From: Streptomyces cyanogenus
GTDB lineage: Bacteria > Actinomycetota > Actinomycetes > Streptomycetales > Streptomycetaceae
Length of the DNA: 64,000 nucleotides
Reading direction: 5' to 3'
NCBI RefSeq assembly: GCF_017526105.1
Contig: NZ_CP071839.1
Coordinates: forward strand, 5,595,001-5,659,000
Of this stretch, positions 50,581 through 58,932 are shown in pieces. Made by a program: the position numbers and the translations under genes. Under the pieces are notes generated by a model. The model saw only the letters and a list, made by a program, of their open reading frames with translations. It did no database searches and had not been told where the DNA came from. The stretch's first letter is position 1. Each line of letters starts with the position of its first letter.

Positions 50581-51705
50581 TCACAGCCAGCCGTTGCGCT
50601 TGAGCGTGCGGTGGATGCCCAGACACAGGGCGACCGTGACGCCCATGATCACCGGGTAGCCGTACTTCCAGTGCAGCTCGGGCATGTACTTGAAGTTCAT
50701 CCCGTACACCCCGCACACCATCGTCGGCACGGCGATGATCGCGGCCCATGCGGTGATCTTGCGCATGTCCTCGTTCTGCGCGACGGACGCCTGGGCGAGG
50801 TTGGCCTGGAGGATGGAGTTGAGCAGTTCGTCGAAGCCCAGCACCTGCTCCTGGACCCGGGCGAGGTGGTCGGCGACGTCCCGGAAGTACTTCTGGATGT
50901 CGGGGTCGATCAGCCGCATCGGCCGCTCGCTCAGCAGCTGCATGGGCCGCAGCAGCGGCGCCACGGCCCGCTTGAACTCCAGCACCTCGCGCTTGAGTTG
51001 GTAGATCCGCGCCGAGTCCACACCGCGCGAGACCCCGCCCTTGCGGCCGGGCGAAAAGACCTCGGTCTCCACCTCGTCGATGTCGTCCTGCACCGCGTCG
51101 GCGACCGCGATGTAGCCGTCCACGACGTGGTCGGCGATGGTGTGCAGCACGGCCGAGGGGCCCTTGGCGAGCAGCTCCGGGTCGTCCTGGAGGCGGTGCC
51201 GCAGGGCGCGCAGCGAGCCCTGGCCGCCGTGCCGGACGGTGATGAAGAAGTCCCGGCCGGTGAAGCACATGACCTCGCCGGTCTCCACGACCTCGCTGTT
51301 GGCGGTGAGCCGGTCGTGCTCGACGTAGTGGATGGTCTTGAAGACGGTGAACAGCGAGTCGTCGTACCGCTCCAGCTTGGGCCGCTGGTGCGCCTGCACC
51401 GCGTCCTCGACGGCCAGCGGGTGCAGCCCGAACTCGCTGGCGATACCGGCGAACTCGGCCTCGGTGGGCTCGTGCAGCCCGATCCAGACGAAGCCGCCGT
51501 CGCGGCGCACCAGCCGCATCGCCTCCTGCGGGGTGAGCGGCCCCGCGCTGTGCACCCGGGCCCCGTCGCGGTAGACGGCGCAGTCGACGACGGCCGAGGA
51601 CGAGCCGGGGGCGCGCGTGGTGTCGTACGAGGGGCTCGTGTCCTTGCGCAGCGAGACGCGGGACGACGGGCGGACCACGGCGCGCAGGTCGCGGATCATC
51701 GACAT
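50581..51705 (-). CDS. corA: CorA-type magnesium/cobalt channel
   Basis: The 374-residue protein has the large cytoplasmic N domain (PLAVEDAVQAHQRPKLERYD), the long stalk helix, and at the C-terminus the pore helix ending in the signature YGMNF (GMN at 335-337), a second helix and a basic tail (RTLKRNGWL). It forms a pentameric Mg2+ channel. A GGAGCC-type site precedes the ATG. A long non-coding region with possible structure lies upstream. Orthologue in order of Rv1239c. Confidence 0.94.
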   Translation of the reverse strand: MSMIRDLRAVVRPSSRVSLRKDTSPSYDTTRAPGSSSAVVDCAVYRDGARVHSAGPLTPQEAMRLVRRDGGFVWIGLHEPTEAEFAGIASEFGLHPLAVEDAVQAHQRPKLERYDDSLFTVFKTIHYVEHDRLTANSEVVETGEVMCFTGRDFFITVRHGGQGSLRALRHRLQDDPELLAKGPSAVLHTIADHVVDGYIAVADAVQDDIDEVETEVFSPGRKGGVSRGVDSARIYQLKREVLEFKRAVAPLLRPMQLLSERPMRLIDPDIQKYFRDVADHLARVQEQVLGFDELLNSILQANLAQASVAQNEDMRKITAWAAIIAVPTMVCGVYGMNFKYMPELHWKYGYPVIMGVTVALCLGIHRTLKRNGWL

Positions 51706-52150
51706 GGGCAGGCTCCTTCGCAGGCGGGCAGCGAGGGCGCGCGGCGACGGGTGGAACTACCCGGAATGGGGACGTCCTGGCTGTGCATGTTTGGCACGTC
51801 CACAAAGCGGGGAGCACCGCACCGTCGCGGTGGCGAGTTCGCTGCTGATGCAGAACTGATTCAGATCAGACAGATCAGGCAAAGCGAGACGAAGTGCTCT
51901 TCCGAACGACGAAGCGCAAAGGAAGGCGGCGGCCAGCCGGTAACTACATCAGCAGCCGGAAGAGCGAGTGGTACTGCACGGTCGACTTCGATCCATGACA
52001 GCCCCACCTCCTCCGGCCGGTCCCTCGTAAGGGAGTCTCGTCGGCGTCGGGACCCGATAGCCACGCTTGGCGTGCTGTCCCGAACCACCGGCTCAGAGTA
52101 CCAGCCGCCCGTACTGTCAAGGCGCCGCTTTGCCTGCTACTGGCGAGTTC
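51706..52150 (-). promoter_or_regulatory. long non-coding region upstream of corA
   Basis: This 445-bp region is less G+C-rich than its surroundings (51840-51980) and lacks credible genes. It holds the short stem TCCCT-CGTA-AGGGA (52021-52034) and near-repeats of CAGATCAG around 51860-51880. It could be a structured 5' leader of the Mg2+ channel gene. I could not match it to M-box signature sequences. Confidence 0.4.
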
Positions 52151-52162
52151 TATGCTCGGCGC
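52151..52162 (+). promoter_or_regulatory. leaderless-type -10 box of the SUFU-like gene
   Basis: TATGCT (52151-52156), six bases, then ATG at 52163; no ribosome site. Confidence 0.55.
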
Positions 52163-52747
52163 ATGGTTGATGTTCTTCCTCTGGTCGAGGCCCGGTTGAC
52201 CACGGCGCTGGGCGAACCGGACGCCCGGGCCGCGGTCACCTTCCTCGGCACGGACCGTATCGAGGTGCTCCGCTTCCAGGAGGGGGACGTCGTCCGGTAC
52301 GCCACCCTCGGCATGTCGCAGCACCCCATGACGGATCCCGCGGCGCTGCTCGCCGACCCGGTCAAGGGCCCCCGCGCCGAACTGGTCCTGTCCGTCCGCG
52401 CGGGCCTCGCCGACACCGACAAGGTGCTCCGCCCGCTCGCCGTACTGGCCGCGACTCCGCAGGTGGAGGGCCTGGTGGTGACCCCGGGCGCCTCGCTCGA
52501 CGTGGGCGAGCCGCTGTGGCCCGGCGCCCCCTTCACCTCCGTGCTGGTGGGTGAGCCCGGCGGGCTGGTGGAGGATCTGGAGCTGGACGCCCCGATGGAC
52601 CCCGTACGGTTCCTGCCGCTGCTGCCGATGACCCCGAACGAGGCCGCCTGGAAGCGGGTGCACGGCGCCCAGGCCCTGCAGGAGCGCTGGCTCGCGAACG
52701 GGACGGACCTGAGGGACCCCGCCCGCACGTCCGTCCCGCTGGACTGA
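52163..52747 (+). CDS. suppressor-of-fused (SUFU) domain protein
   Basis: The 194-residue soluble protein contains VVRYATLGMSQHPM, RAELVLSVRAGLADTDKVLR and a late PFTSVLVGEPGG, matching the bacterial SUFU family, often found in immunity or unknown housekeeping settings. No signal peptide. Start at ATG 52163 agrees with a leaderless -10. Monocistronic; function unknown. Confidence 0.8.
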   Translation: MVDVLPLVEARLTTALGEPDARAAVTFLGTDRIEVLRFQEGDVVRYATLGMSQHPMTDPAALLADPVKGPRAELVLSVRAGLADTDKVLRPLAVLAATPQVEGLVVTPGASLDVGEPLWPGAPFTSVLVGEPGGLVEDLELDAPMDPVRFLPLLPMTPNEAAWKRVHGAQALQERWLANGTDLRDPARTSVPLD

Positions 52748-52798
52748 CGCGTCACCCGGACGGGGTGACCGAACTCACCAACACAAGGCCGGATCCGG

Positions 52799-54022
52799 TC
52801 AGTTGGCGTAGACGTCGACCCCGTCCTCGGTGACGTGCGCCGGCTCCGGTTCCTCGGCCTCGTCCGTGAGGGCCCTGCGCCGTACGACGACCACCAGCGC
52901 GCCCAGCACCGCCGTGACGGCCGCGACCACGAAGGGGACGTGGATGTCGGTCCACTCCTCGATCCTGGGCGCGAAGTAGGGCGCCGCGGCGGCGGCGAAC
53001 CAGCGGACGAAGTTGTAGCCCGCGCTCGCCACCGGGCGCGGGGCGTCCGACACGCCGAGGGCCAGCTCGGTGTACACGGTGTTGTTCACGCCGATGAAGG
53101 CACCGGACAGGATCGTGCAGACGACGGCCGCGGTGTGGTTGCCGTAGCCGAGTACGAGCACGTCCGCGGCGAGCGGCGCCAGGGAGCCGCCGAGCACCTT
53201 CAGCGAGCCGAACCGTGCCTGCATGCGCGGGGCCACGATCACCGAGAAGACGGCGAGCAGCACACCCCAGCCGAAGAAGACCGCGCCCGAGCGGTACGGC
53301 GTCATGTCCAGCACGAACGGGGTGAAGGCCAGCACGGTGAAGAACGTGTAGTTGTAGAAGAACGCCGAGACCGCCACCGAGGCTAGGCCGCCGTGGCCGA
53401 GTGCCTTGAGCGGGTCGAGGACCGAGGTCCTGCGGGCGGGCTGCGGCTGCCCCTTCAGGAACGCCGCGATGCACAGGAAGCCGATCGCCATCAGCGTGGC
53501 CGTGCCGAAGAAGGGGTAGCGCCAGCTGACGTTGCCGAGGACCGCGCCGAGCAGCGGGCCGCAGGCCATGCCGAGGCCGAGCGCGGACTCGTACAGCAGG
53601 ATCGCCGCCGCGCTGCCGCCGGCCGCCGCGCCCACGATGACCGCGAGGGCGGTGGACACGAACAGCGCGTTGCCCAGGCCCCAGCCGGCCCGGAACCCGA
53701 CGAGTTGGCCGACGGTGTCCGAGGTCCCGGCCAGGCCCGCGAAGACGACCACCAAGGCCAGACCGAGCAGCAGCGTCCTGCGGCCGCCGATGCGGCTGGA
53801 GACGAAGCCGGTCAGCAGCATGGCGACGGCGGTGATCAGGAAGTACGAGGTGAAGAGCAGGGACACCTGGCCGGCGGTGGCGTCCAGTCCCCGGGCGATC
53901 GACGGCAGGATCGGGTCGACGAGGCCGATGCCCATGAAGGCGACGACGGAGGCGCCGGCCGTGGCCCAGACCGCCTTTGGCTGCCGCAGGATGCCGCCCG
54001 CTCCGGCGTCGAAGGGGTCCAT
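52799..54022 (-). CDS. MFS multidrug-type exporter
   Basis: The 407-residue protein has twelve membrane segments. The loop 2-3 motif A reads GFVSSRIGGRRTLLLG and the N-half ends before a basic central loop (QPQPARRTSVLDPLKALG). The segment FMGIGLVDPILPSIARGLDA is typical of DHA1-type drug exporters, and LGLGMACGPLLGAVLG is motif C of antiporters. ATG 54022 has GGGAGAGG upstream. Its promoter carries an inverted repeat, so it is probably inducible. Substrate unknown. Confidence 0.88.
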   Translation of the reverse strand: MDPFDAGAGGILRQPKAVWATAGASVVAFMGIGLVDPILPSIARGLDATAGQVSLLFTSYFLITAVAMLLTGFVSSRIGGRRTLLLGLALVVVFAGLAGTSDTVGQLVGFRAGWGLGNALFVSTALAVIVGAAAGGSAAAILLYESALGLGMACGPLLGAVLGNVSWRYPFFGTATLMAIGFLCIAAFLKGQPQPARRTSVLDPLKALGHGGLASVAVSAFFYNYTFFTVLAFTPFVLDMTPYRSGAVFFGWGVLLAVFSVIVAPRMQARFGSLKVLGGSLAPLAADVLVLGYGNHTAAVVCTILSGAFIGVNNTVYTELALGVSDAPRPVASAGYNFVRWFAAAAAPYFAPRIEEWTDIHVPFVVAAVTAVLGALVVVVRRRALTDEAEEPEPAHVTEDGVDVYAN

Positions 54023-54062
54023 GTGCCTCTCCCGTTCACAGACAGATGGTTGGGGTATGCAC

Positions 54063-54092
54063 ACAGTAGATTAGGGCATCTAATTAATGCAA
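54063..54092 (-). promoter_or_regulatory. promoter with operator-like inverted repeat for the MFS gene
   Basis: On the minus strand TTGCAT (54092-54087), 18 bp, TACTGT (54068-54063) form a good promoter about 40 bp before the ATG. Between them lies TAGAT-N6-ATCTA (54067-54082), overlapping the -10 edge, placed where a MarR- or TetR-type repressor would bind. The A+T content is strikingly high for this genome. Confidence 0.55.
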
Positions 54093-54192
54093 TGCACATC
54101 TATCTCGGCCGGTCGGGCATATGGTCGGCTCTTCCGTCCGGACGGGTGATCGTCCTTGACGTGGGCGGGCCGGGGTAGGACCGTGGGGCCCT

Positions 54193-54834
54193 ATGAGGGG
54201 CGAACCCAGTTGCCCGAGGTGCGGTGGCCGCGTCAGGGCTCCCGGACTCTTCGCCGATGCGTGGCAGTGCGATGTGCACGGCCCGGTGTATCCGCTGCAG
54301 CCCGTGATACCGCCCAGCGTCGAGGCGCTCAACGTCGTGGTGCACCGCACCCAGGTGCCGGTGTGGATGCCGTGGCCGCTGCCGGTCGGCTGGCTGTTCA
54401 CCGGTGTGGCCTACGCCGGCGACGACCGCAGCGGCGGCCGGGCGACCGCGGTCGCCTGCTCGGGCCCCGGCCCGCTCGGCGGTCCGGGCGAGATGATCCT
54501 GATCGCCGAGGAACTGGGCGTGGGGCTCGGCGCGCACTACGCCGGCATCGACGGCCCGGACCCGGGGTCGTACATGAACGTCGAGAAGCCCCCGCAGGCC
54601 AAGGTGCTGGCCGCGGGCCGCCCGACCCCCCTCTGGCACGTCTACCGCGCCCCCGACGACCGGGCGGTCTTCGCCGGTGAGGCGCTCGGGATGTGGCTGT
54701 GGGCGGTGATGTGGCCCGAGCAGTCCGGTCTGCTCATGTACGACGAGCTGGTGCTGACCGACCTGCGGGACGCGGGGGCGGAGATAGACCTGGTGCCCTG
54801 CGGGGCGTTGTCGCCGCGCTTGCTCCGGCCGTAG
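54193..54834 (+). CDS. DUF6758-type protein with N-terminal zinc ribbon
   Basis: The 213-residue protein starts MRGEPSCPRCGGRVRAPGLF and continues to WQCDVHG, giving a probable Cys3-His zinc ribbon (CPRC...C.VH). The rest is a conserved globular domain (PWPLPVGWLFTGVAYAGDDR, PTPLWHVYRAPDDRAVFAGE). I recall it as an actinobacterial family of unknown role. No signal peptide. Confidence 0.78.
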   Translation: MRGEPSCPRCGGRVRAPGLFADAWQCDVHGPVYPLQPVIPPSVEALNVVVHRTQVPVWMPWPLPVGWLFTGVAYAGDDRSGGRATAVACSGPGPLGGPGEMILIAEELGVGLGAHYAGIDGPDPGSYMNVEKPPQAKVLAAGRPTPLWHVYRAPDDRAVFAGEALGMWLWAVMWPEQSGLLMYDELVLTDLRDAGAEIDLVPCGALSPRLLRP

Positions 54835-55022
54835 CGCCCACGGGGGTGGGGTGTGCCGTTCGAGGGCGGGCGCGGGTCGTGGGTGGTTGCCCGCGCAGTT
54901 CCCGCGCCCCCTTCGGGACGCCGAAGTAAAGGGTGCCGACCGGTTGCGGGTGTGACAGTCGGGCTGGAAAACACCGCTATCCTTAGGTGTCCCCTTCCTT
55001 CTGTCAGCGCCTTGGAGTTGTC

Positions 55023-55880
55023 GTGCGTATCGATCTGCACTGTCACTCCACGGCGTCCGACGGTACGGACACCCCTGCCGAGCTGGTGCGGAAGGCCTCC
55101 GCCGCGGGGCTGGACGTCGTCGCGCTGACCGATCACGACACCACCCGGGGGTACGGCGAGGCGGTCGCCGCGTTGCCCGAGGGACTGACGCTGGTCACCG
55201 GTGCCGAGCTGTCCTGCCGGATCGACGGCGTCTCGATGCACATGCTGGGCTACCTCTTCGACCCCGAGGAGCCGGCCCTGCTGGCCGAGCGCGAGCTGGT
55301 CCGCGACGACCGGGTGCCGCGGGCCAAGGGCATGGTCGCCAAGCTGAACGCACTGGGCGTGCCGGTCACCTGGGAACAGGTCGAGCGGATCGCCGCCGGC
55401 GGCTCGGTGGGGCGCCCGCACGTGGCCTCGGCGCTGGTCGAGCTGGGTGTCGTACCGACGGTGAGCGACGCGTTCACCGAGGAATGGCTGGCCGACGGCG
55501 GGCGGGCCTTCGTGGAGAAGCACGAGACCGACCCGTTCGAGGCGCTCCGGCTGGTCAAGGCCGCGGGCGGGGTCTGCGTGTTCGCGCACCCGGCCGCCGC
55601 CAAGCGGGGCCGTACCGTGCCGGAGTCCCGGATCGCCGAGCTGGCCGAGGCCGGTCTGGACGGCATCGAGGTCGACCACATGGACCACGACGCCGACACC
55701 CGGGACCGGCTGCGGGGCCTGGCGAAGGAGCTGGGTCTGCTGGTCACGGGCTCCTCGGACTACCACGGCAGCCGCAAGACCGTGACGCTGGGCGCGTACA
55801 CGACCGACCCCGAGGTGTACGGGGAGATCACCCGGCGGGCGACGGGCGCGTTCCCGGTGCCGGGCACCGGCGGAGCCTGA
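55023..55880 (+). CDS. PHP-domain phosphoesterase (RNase AM/TrpH type)
   Basis: The 285-residue enzyme has the full metal-ligand series: MRIDLHCHSTASDGT, ALTDHDTTRGY, TGAELSC, FAHPAAA and GSSDYHG. This is the PHP fold of YciV/TrpH, which hydrolyses 3',5'-nucleoside bisphosphates and trims RNA 5' ends. GTG 55023 follows GGAG at seven bases; the upstream in-frame start at 54987 is not family-like. Confidence 0.88.
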   Translation: MRIDLHCHSTASDGTDTPAELVRKASAAGLDVVALTDHDTTRGYGEAVAALPEGLTLVTGAELSCRIDGVSMHMLGYLFDPEEPALLAERELVRDDRVPRAKGMVAKLNALGVPVTWEQVERIAAGGSVGRPHVASALVELGVVPTVSDAFTEEWLADGGRAFVEKHETDPFEALRLVKAAGGVCVFAHPAAAKRGRTVPESRIAELAEAGLDGIEVDHMDHDADTRDRLRGLAKELGLLVTGSSDYHGSRKTVTLGAYTTDPEVYGEITRRATGAFPVPGTGGA

Positions 55881-55953
55881 GGCCCCCAGCGGCCGGACCA
55901 CCGCACCACTTCACGCCCGTACCCTCCTCTTCCCGCAAGGCCTGTACTTCCCC

Positions 55954-56559
55954 ATGTTCGACGTCGCCGTCTTCGGCTCCCTGTTCCTGACCCTTTTTGT
56001 CATCATGGATCCCCCTGGGATCACCCCGATCTTCCTCGCCCTGACCGCCGGACGGCCGGCCAAGGTGCAGAAGCGGATGGCCTTCCAGGCCGTCTGCGTG
56101 GCGGGCGGGGTCATCGCCGTCTTCGGCGTCCTGGGCCACCAGATCCTGAACTACCTGCACGTGTCGGTGCCCGCGCTGATGATCGCGGGCGGCCTGCTGC
56201 TGCTGTTGATCGCGCTCGACCTGCTCACCGGCAAGACCGACGAGCCGAAGCAGACCAAGGACGTCAACGTGGCGCTCGTACCGCTGGGCATGCCGCTGCT
56301 CGCGGGGCCCGGTGCGATCGTGTCCGTCATCCTGGCCGTACAGAAGGCCGACAGTGTGTCCACGCAGCTCTCGGTGTGGTCCGCGATCTTCGCGATCCAC
56401 GTGGTGCTGTGGCTGGTGATGCGTTACTCGCTGCTGATCATCCGGGTCATCAAGGACGGCGGTGTCGTCCTGGTGACGCGGCTCGCGGGCATGATGCTCT
56501 CCGCGATCGCCGTGCAGCAGATCATCAACGGGGTCACTCAGGTGATCCGGGGGAGCTGA
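55954..56559 (+). CDS. MarC/UPF0056 family membrane protein
   Basis: The 201-residue protein has six membrane segments and the family motif MDPPGITPIFLAL in helix 1 with a repeat-like PLGMPLLAGPGAI in helix 4. Biochemical role unknown; the historical link to multiple antibiotic resistance in E. coli marC was not upheld as I recall. It follows the PHP gene after 73 bp, perhaps in one transcript. Confidence 0.88.
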   Translation: MFDVAVFGSLFLTLFVIMDPPGITPIFLALTAGRPAKVQKRMAFQAVCVAGGVIAVFGVLGHQILNYLHVSVPALMIAGGLLLLLIALDLLTGKTDEPKQTKDVNVALVPLGMPLLAGPGAIVSVILAVQKADSVSTQLSVWSAIFAIHVVLWLVMRYSLLIIRVIKDGGVVLVTRLAGMMLSAIAVQQIINGVTQVIRGS

Positions 56560-56614
56560 GCCGTCGTCGGCTCGGCTCCCCCGGAAAGCTTGAGTGGCTG
56601 GAAGCCCGTGCGGG

Positions 56615-56767
56615 TTACGAGGCCGCGGTCTCGGCCGGGCGGATCCACAGGCGCTGTCCGATGGCGGCGGCCTGCTGCACGATCCGGTTGACGGAGGCGG
56701 CGTCCACGACGGTGCTGTCCACGGCGGTGCCGTCGACCTCGTCGAGTCGCATGATTTCGAAGCGCAT
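56615..56767 (-). CDS. 50-residue conserved small protein
   Basis: The product MRFEIMRLDEVDGTAVDSTV continues VDAASVNRIVQQAAAIGQRL and ends WIRPAETAAS. No signal, membrane helix or metal motif. GGGAG is well placed before the ATG, and third-position G+C is high. I recall near-identical small proteins in many streptomycetes. Upstream (56800-56910) is a very A+T-rich stretch likely to contain its promoter and that of the divergent NYN gene. Function unknown. Confidence 0.75.
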   Translation of the reverse strand: MRFEIMRLDEVDGTAVDSTVVDAASVNRIVQQAAAIGQRLWIRPAETAAS

Positions 56768-56960
56768 GGGCTTCTCCCTTCGTCTGGTCATCCTCCTGCG
56801 GAGAACTACTTGGTGTGACGTCTGGTGTATCCAGCGTCGTACGTAGTCAACGCGATGCTTGTTACAAACATTCCCTACGCTAAAGAAATTTTTCGAACGA
56901 CTAATTACTGACCGGTAAGCCGCAGTCGAGCAGCCGACCGGGACCGGTTGTGTTCGCACT

Positions 56961-57881
56961 GTGACCACCGGGACAATGAGGGTGATGAACGACGACCTGG
57001 CCGCCTTGGGCGCCCGCATCGAGCGCACGAACGAGCTGCTGGAACGCATGCTCGCCGAGGTGGCGAAGACGCCCTCGACCCACGCGATCTTCGTCGACGC
57101 GGGCTATCTGTATGCAGCCGCCGGCCGGCTGGTCGCCGGAACCGAGGACCGCCGCGCCTTCGACATCGACGCCGAGGGTCTGATCGACGCCCTGATCGAC
57201 AAGGCGCGTCAGATCTTCGCGGACAGCCGGCTGCTGCGCGTGTACTGGTACGACGGCGCCCGCCGCCGCATCCACACCGCCGAGCAGCAGTCCATCGCCG
57301 AACTGCCCGACGTCAAGGTCCGCCTCGGCAACCTCAACGCCAACAACCAGCAGAAGGGCGTCGACTCGCTGATCCGGACCGACCTGGAGTCACTGGCCCG
57401 GCACCGCGCCATCAGCGACGCCGCGCTCCTCGGCGGCGACGAGGACCTGGTCTCGGCGGTCGAGGCGGCCCAGGGCTACGGCGCCCGCGTCCACCTCTGG
57501 GGCATCGAGGCGCCCGAGGGCCGCAACCAGGCCGAGCCGCTGCTCTGGGAGGTCGACAGCCAGCGCACCTTCGACCTGGAGTTCTTCAAGCCGTACGTCT
57601 CCCGGCGCACCGCCGCCGCGTACGAGGCCGCCGGCGGTGGCCGCCCCACCCGCGAGGACGTCCGCTTCGTCGGCGCCCAGATCGCAGCCCGGTGGCTGGT
57701 CTCCCGGGGCCGCGACGCGCTGGTCGAGCTGTTCGCCGGCCATCCCTATCTGCCCGGCTCGGTCGACCAGGACCTGCTGGTCGAGGCCGAGGAACTGCTC
57801 CAGTACTCCCTGCGCGGCCAGGCGGACCTGAGGCGGGCGCTCCGTGACGGGTTCTGGGAGCATCTGCGGGCGCAGTACTAG
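56961..57881 (+). CDS. NYN-domain (PIN-like) ribonuclease
   Basis: The 306-residue protein has a short coiled head (LGARIERTNELLERMLAEV), then the NYN fold with acidic residues in AIFVDAGYLYAAAG, QKGVDSLIRTDLESL and AALLGGDEDLVSAVE, which would hold Mg2+. The C-terminal ~100 residues form a separate helical domain (LVEAEELLQYSLRG). Probable RNA cleavage in RNA turnover. Starts at GTG 56961, ATG 56976 or ATG 56985 are all possible. Confidence 0.83.
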   Translation: MTTGTMRVMNDDLAALGARIERTNELLERMLAEVAKTPSTHAIFVDAGYLYAAAGRLVAGTEDRRAFDIDAEGLIDALIDKARQIFADSRLLRVYWYDGARRRIHTAEQQSIAELPDVKVRLGNLNANNQQKGVDSLIRTDLESLARHRAISDAALLGGDEDLVSAVEAAQGYGARVHLWGIEAPEGRNQAEPLLWEVDSQRTFDLEFFKPYVSRRTAAAYEAAGGGRPTREDVRFVGAQIAARWLVSRGRDALVELFAGHPYLPGSVDQDLLVEAEELLQYSLRGQADLRRALRDGFWEHLRAQY

Positions 57882-57894
57882 CCCGTTTCGCGCG

Positions 57895-58776
57895 CTATGA
57901 CCCGGCCGCGGTGACGTCCCAGAAGTCGGCGAGCGCGCGGGCCGTCTCCAGGGGGCGGTCGGTGTTGGGGGAGTGCTCGGCGCCCGCGACGACCGTCCGG
58001 CGCGCCTTCAGCCGTACCGCCATGTCGTCGAGCAGCGGCAGCGGCCACGTGTCGTCCCGGGCACCCGACAGCACGTGGAACGGCAGCGGTACGGCCGCCA
58101 GTTCGGCGACCCGGTCCGGTTCCGTGCACAACTGGCGTCCGGTGGCGAGGAGCTGGGCGGGCTTGGTGCCCAGCCAGCGGCGCCGCAGGTCGTTGCGGTC
58201 GTCCAGCCCGGCGTCGAGCGCGGGAGTGTCCGTCTCCTCCGGCGGCTCCATCGCCTGGATCGCCTCCCACACCTCCGCCATGCTCAGCACCGCGAGCGCG
58301 TCCCGGAGCAGCTTCACGCGCTCCTGCTGCGGCGTCGAGATCTGAGCCGGGCCGGAGGCCATCAGGGTGAACGACAGGAACGGCGTGTGGTCCAGCAGTA
58401 CGGCCGCGCGCGCGATCTGCCCGCCGAGGGAGTGCCCCAGCAGATGCACCGGGCCACCGATCGCCGCCGCCTGCGCGAGTACGTCCCGCGCCAACTCCTC
58501 CTGCGCGTAGGCCGACTCGTCCGTCGCGGGGCCGTCCGACTCGAACTGGCCCCGCCCGTCCACGGCGACGGTCCGGTACCCGCGCTCGGCCAGCGGCACG
58601 TGCAGCGGGTTGAAGTCCTCCTTGCTGCCGGTGAACCCCGGCAGCAGCAGGACGACGCCCCTGGGCTCCACCCCGGCGGCCACGGGGGCGTCGACCACGG
58701 CGAACTCCCCACGAGCCGTACGAAGCGCGTACGCGCGCGCACCGGGAGGCGGAACGAAGGTGGCGGGCCTGCTCAT
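57895..58776 (-). CDS. alpha/beta hydrolase
   Basis: The 293-residue enzyme shows an oxyanion-hole segment LLLPGFTGSKEDF, nucleophile elbow GHSLGG, a late Asp in SGARDDTWPL and His in GAEHSPNTDRP, a complete catalytic triad. A helical lid lies between. Substrate unknown; esterase or C-C hydrolase are both possible. It lies downstream of the helicase gene on the same strand, separated by a terminator. Confidence 0.85.
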   Translation of the reverse strand: MSRPATFVPPPGARAYALRTARGEFAVVDAPVAAGVEPRGVVLLLPGFTGSKEDFNPLHVPLAERGYRTVAVDGRGQFESDGPATDESAYAQEELARDVLAQAAAIGGPVHLLGHSLGGQIARAAVLLDHTPFLSFTLMASGPAQISTPQQERVKLLRDALAVLSMAEVWEAIQAMEPPEETDTPALDAGLDDRNDLRRRWLGTKPAQLLATGRQLCTEPDRVAELAAVPLPFHVLSGARDDTWPLPLLDDMAVRLKARRTVVAGAEHSPNTDRPLETARALADFWDVTAAGS

Positions 58777-58858
58777 GGGGAGAGGCTATCGGCCCGGGTT
58801 GAGCTGCGCTTTTGAGGGGGCGGCGTGCGTGCCGGCGGTACGGGTGGGCGGTGGAAGG

Positions 58859-58896
58859 CCGATGGCCGGGTCCACCTGTGTGAACCCGGCCATCGG
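58859..58896 (-). terminator. terminator of the helicase gene
   Basis: CCGATGGCCGGGT (58859-58871) and ACCCGGCCATCGG (58884-58896) pair perfectly over 13 bp around 12 bases, 37 bp after the helicase stop. Confidence 0.8.
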
Positions 58897-58932
58897 ACCG
58901 GTCGTCGTCACCGCCGTACGGGCGGCTCCGGG

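Noticed and set aside
51861..52088. 75-residue minus-strand frame upstream of corA
   Set aside because: Third codon positions are not G+C-rich and no ribosome site precedes it.
51706..52150. M-box (Mg2+) riboswitch upstream of corA
   Set aside because: The conserved M-box blocks I remember could not be found; kept only as an unassigned leader.
56615..56767. RiPP precursor peptide
   Set aside because: No Cys/Ser/Thr-rich core, no modifying enzymes nearby, and apparent strong conservation point to a housekeeping small protein.
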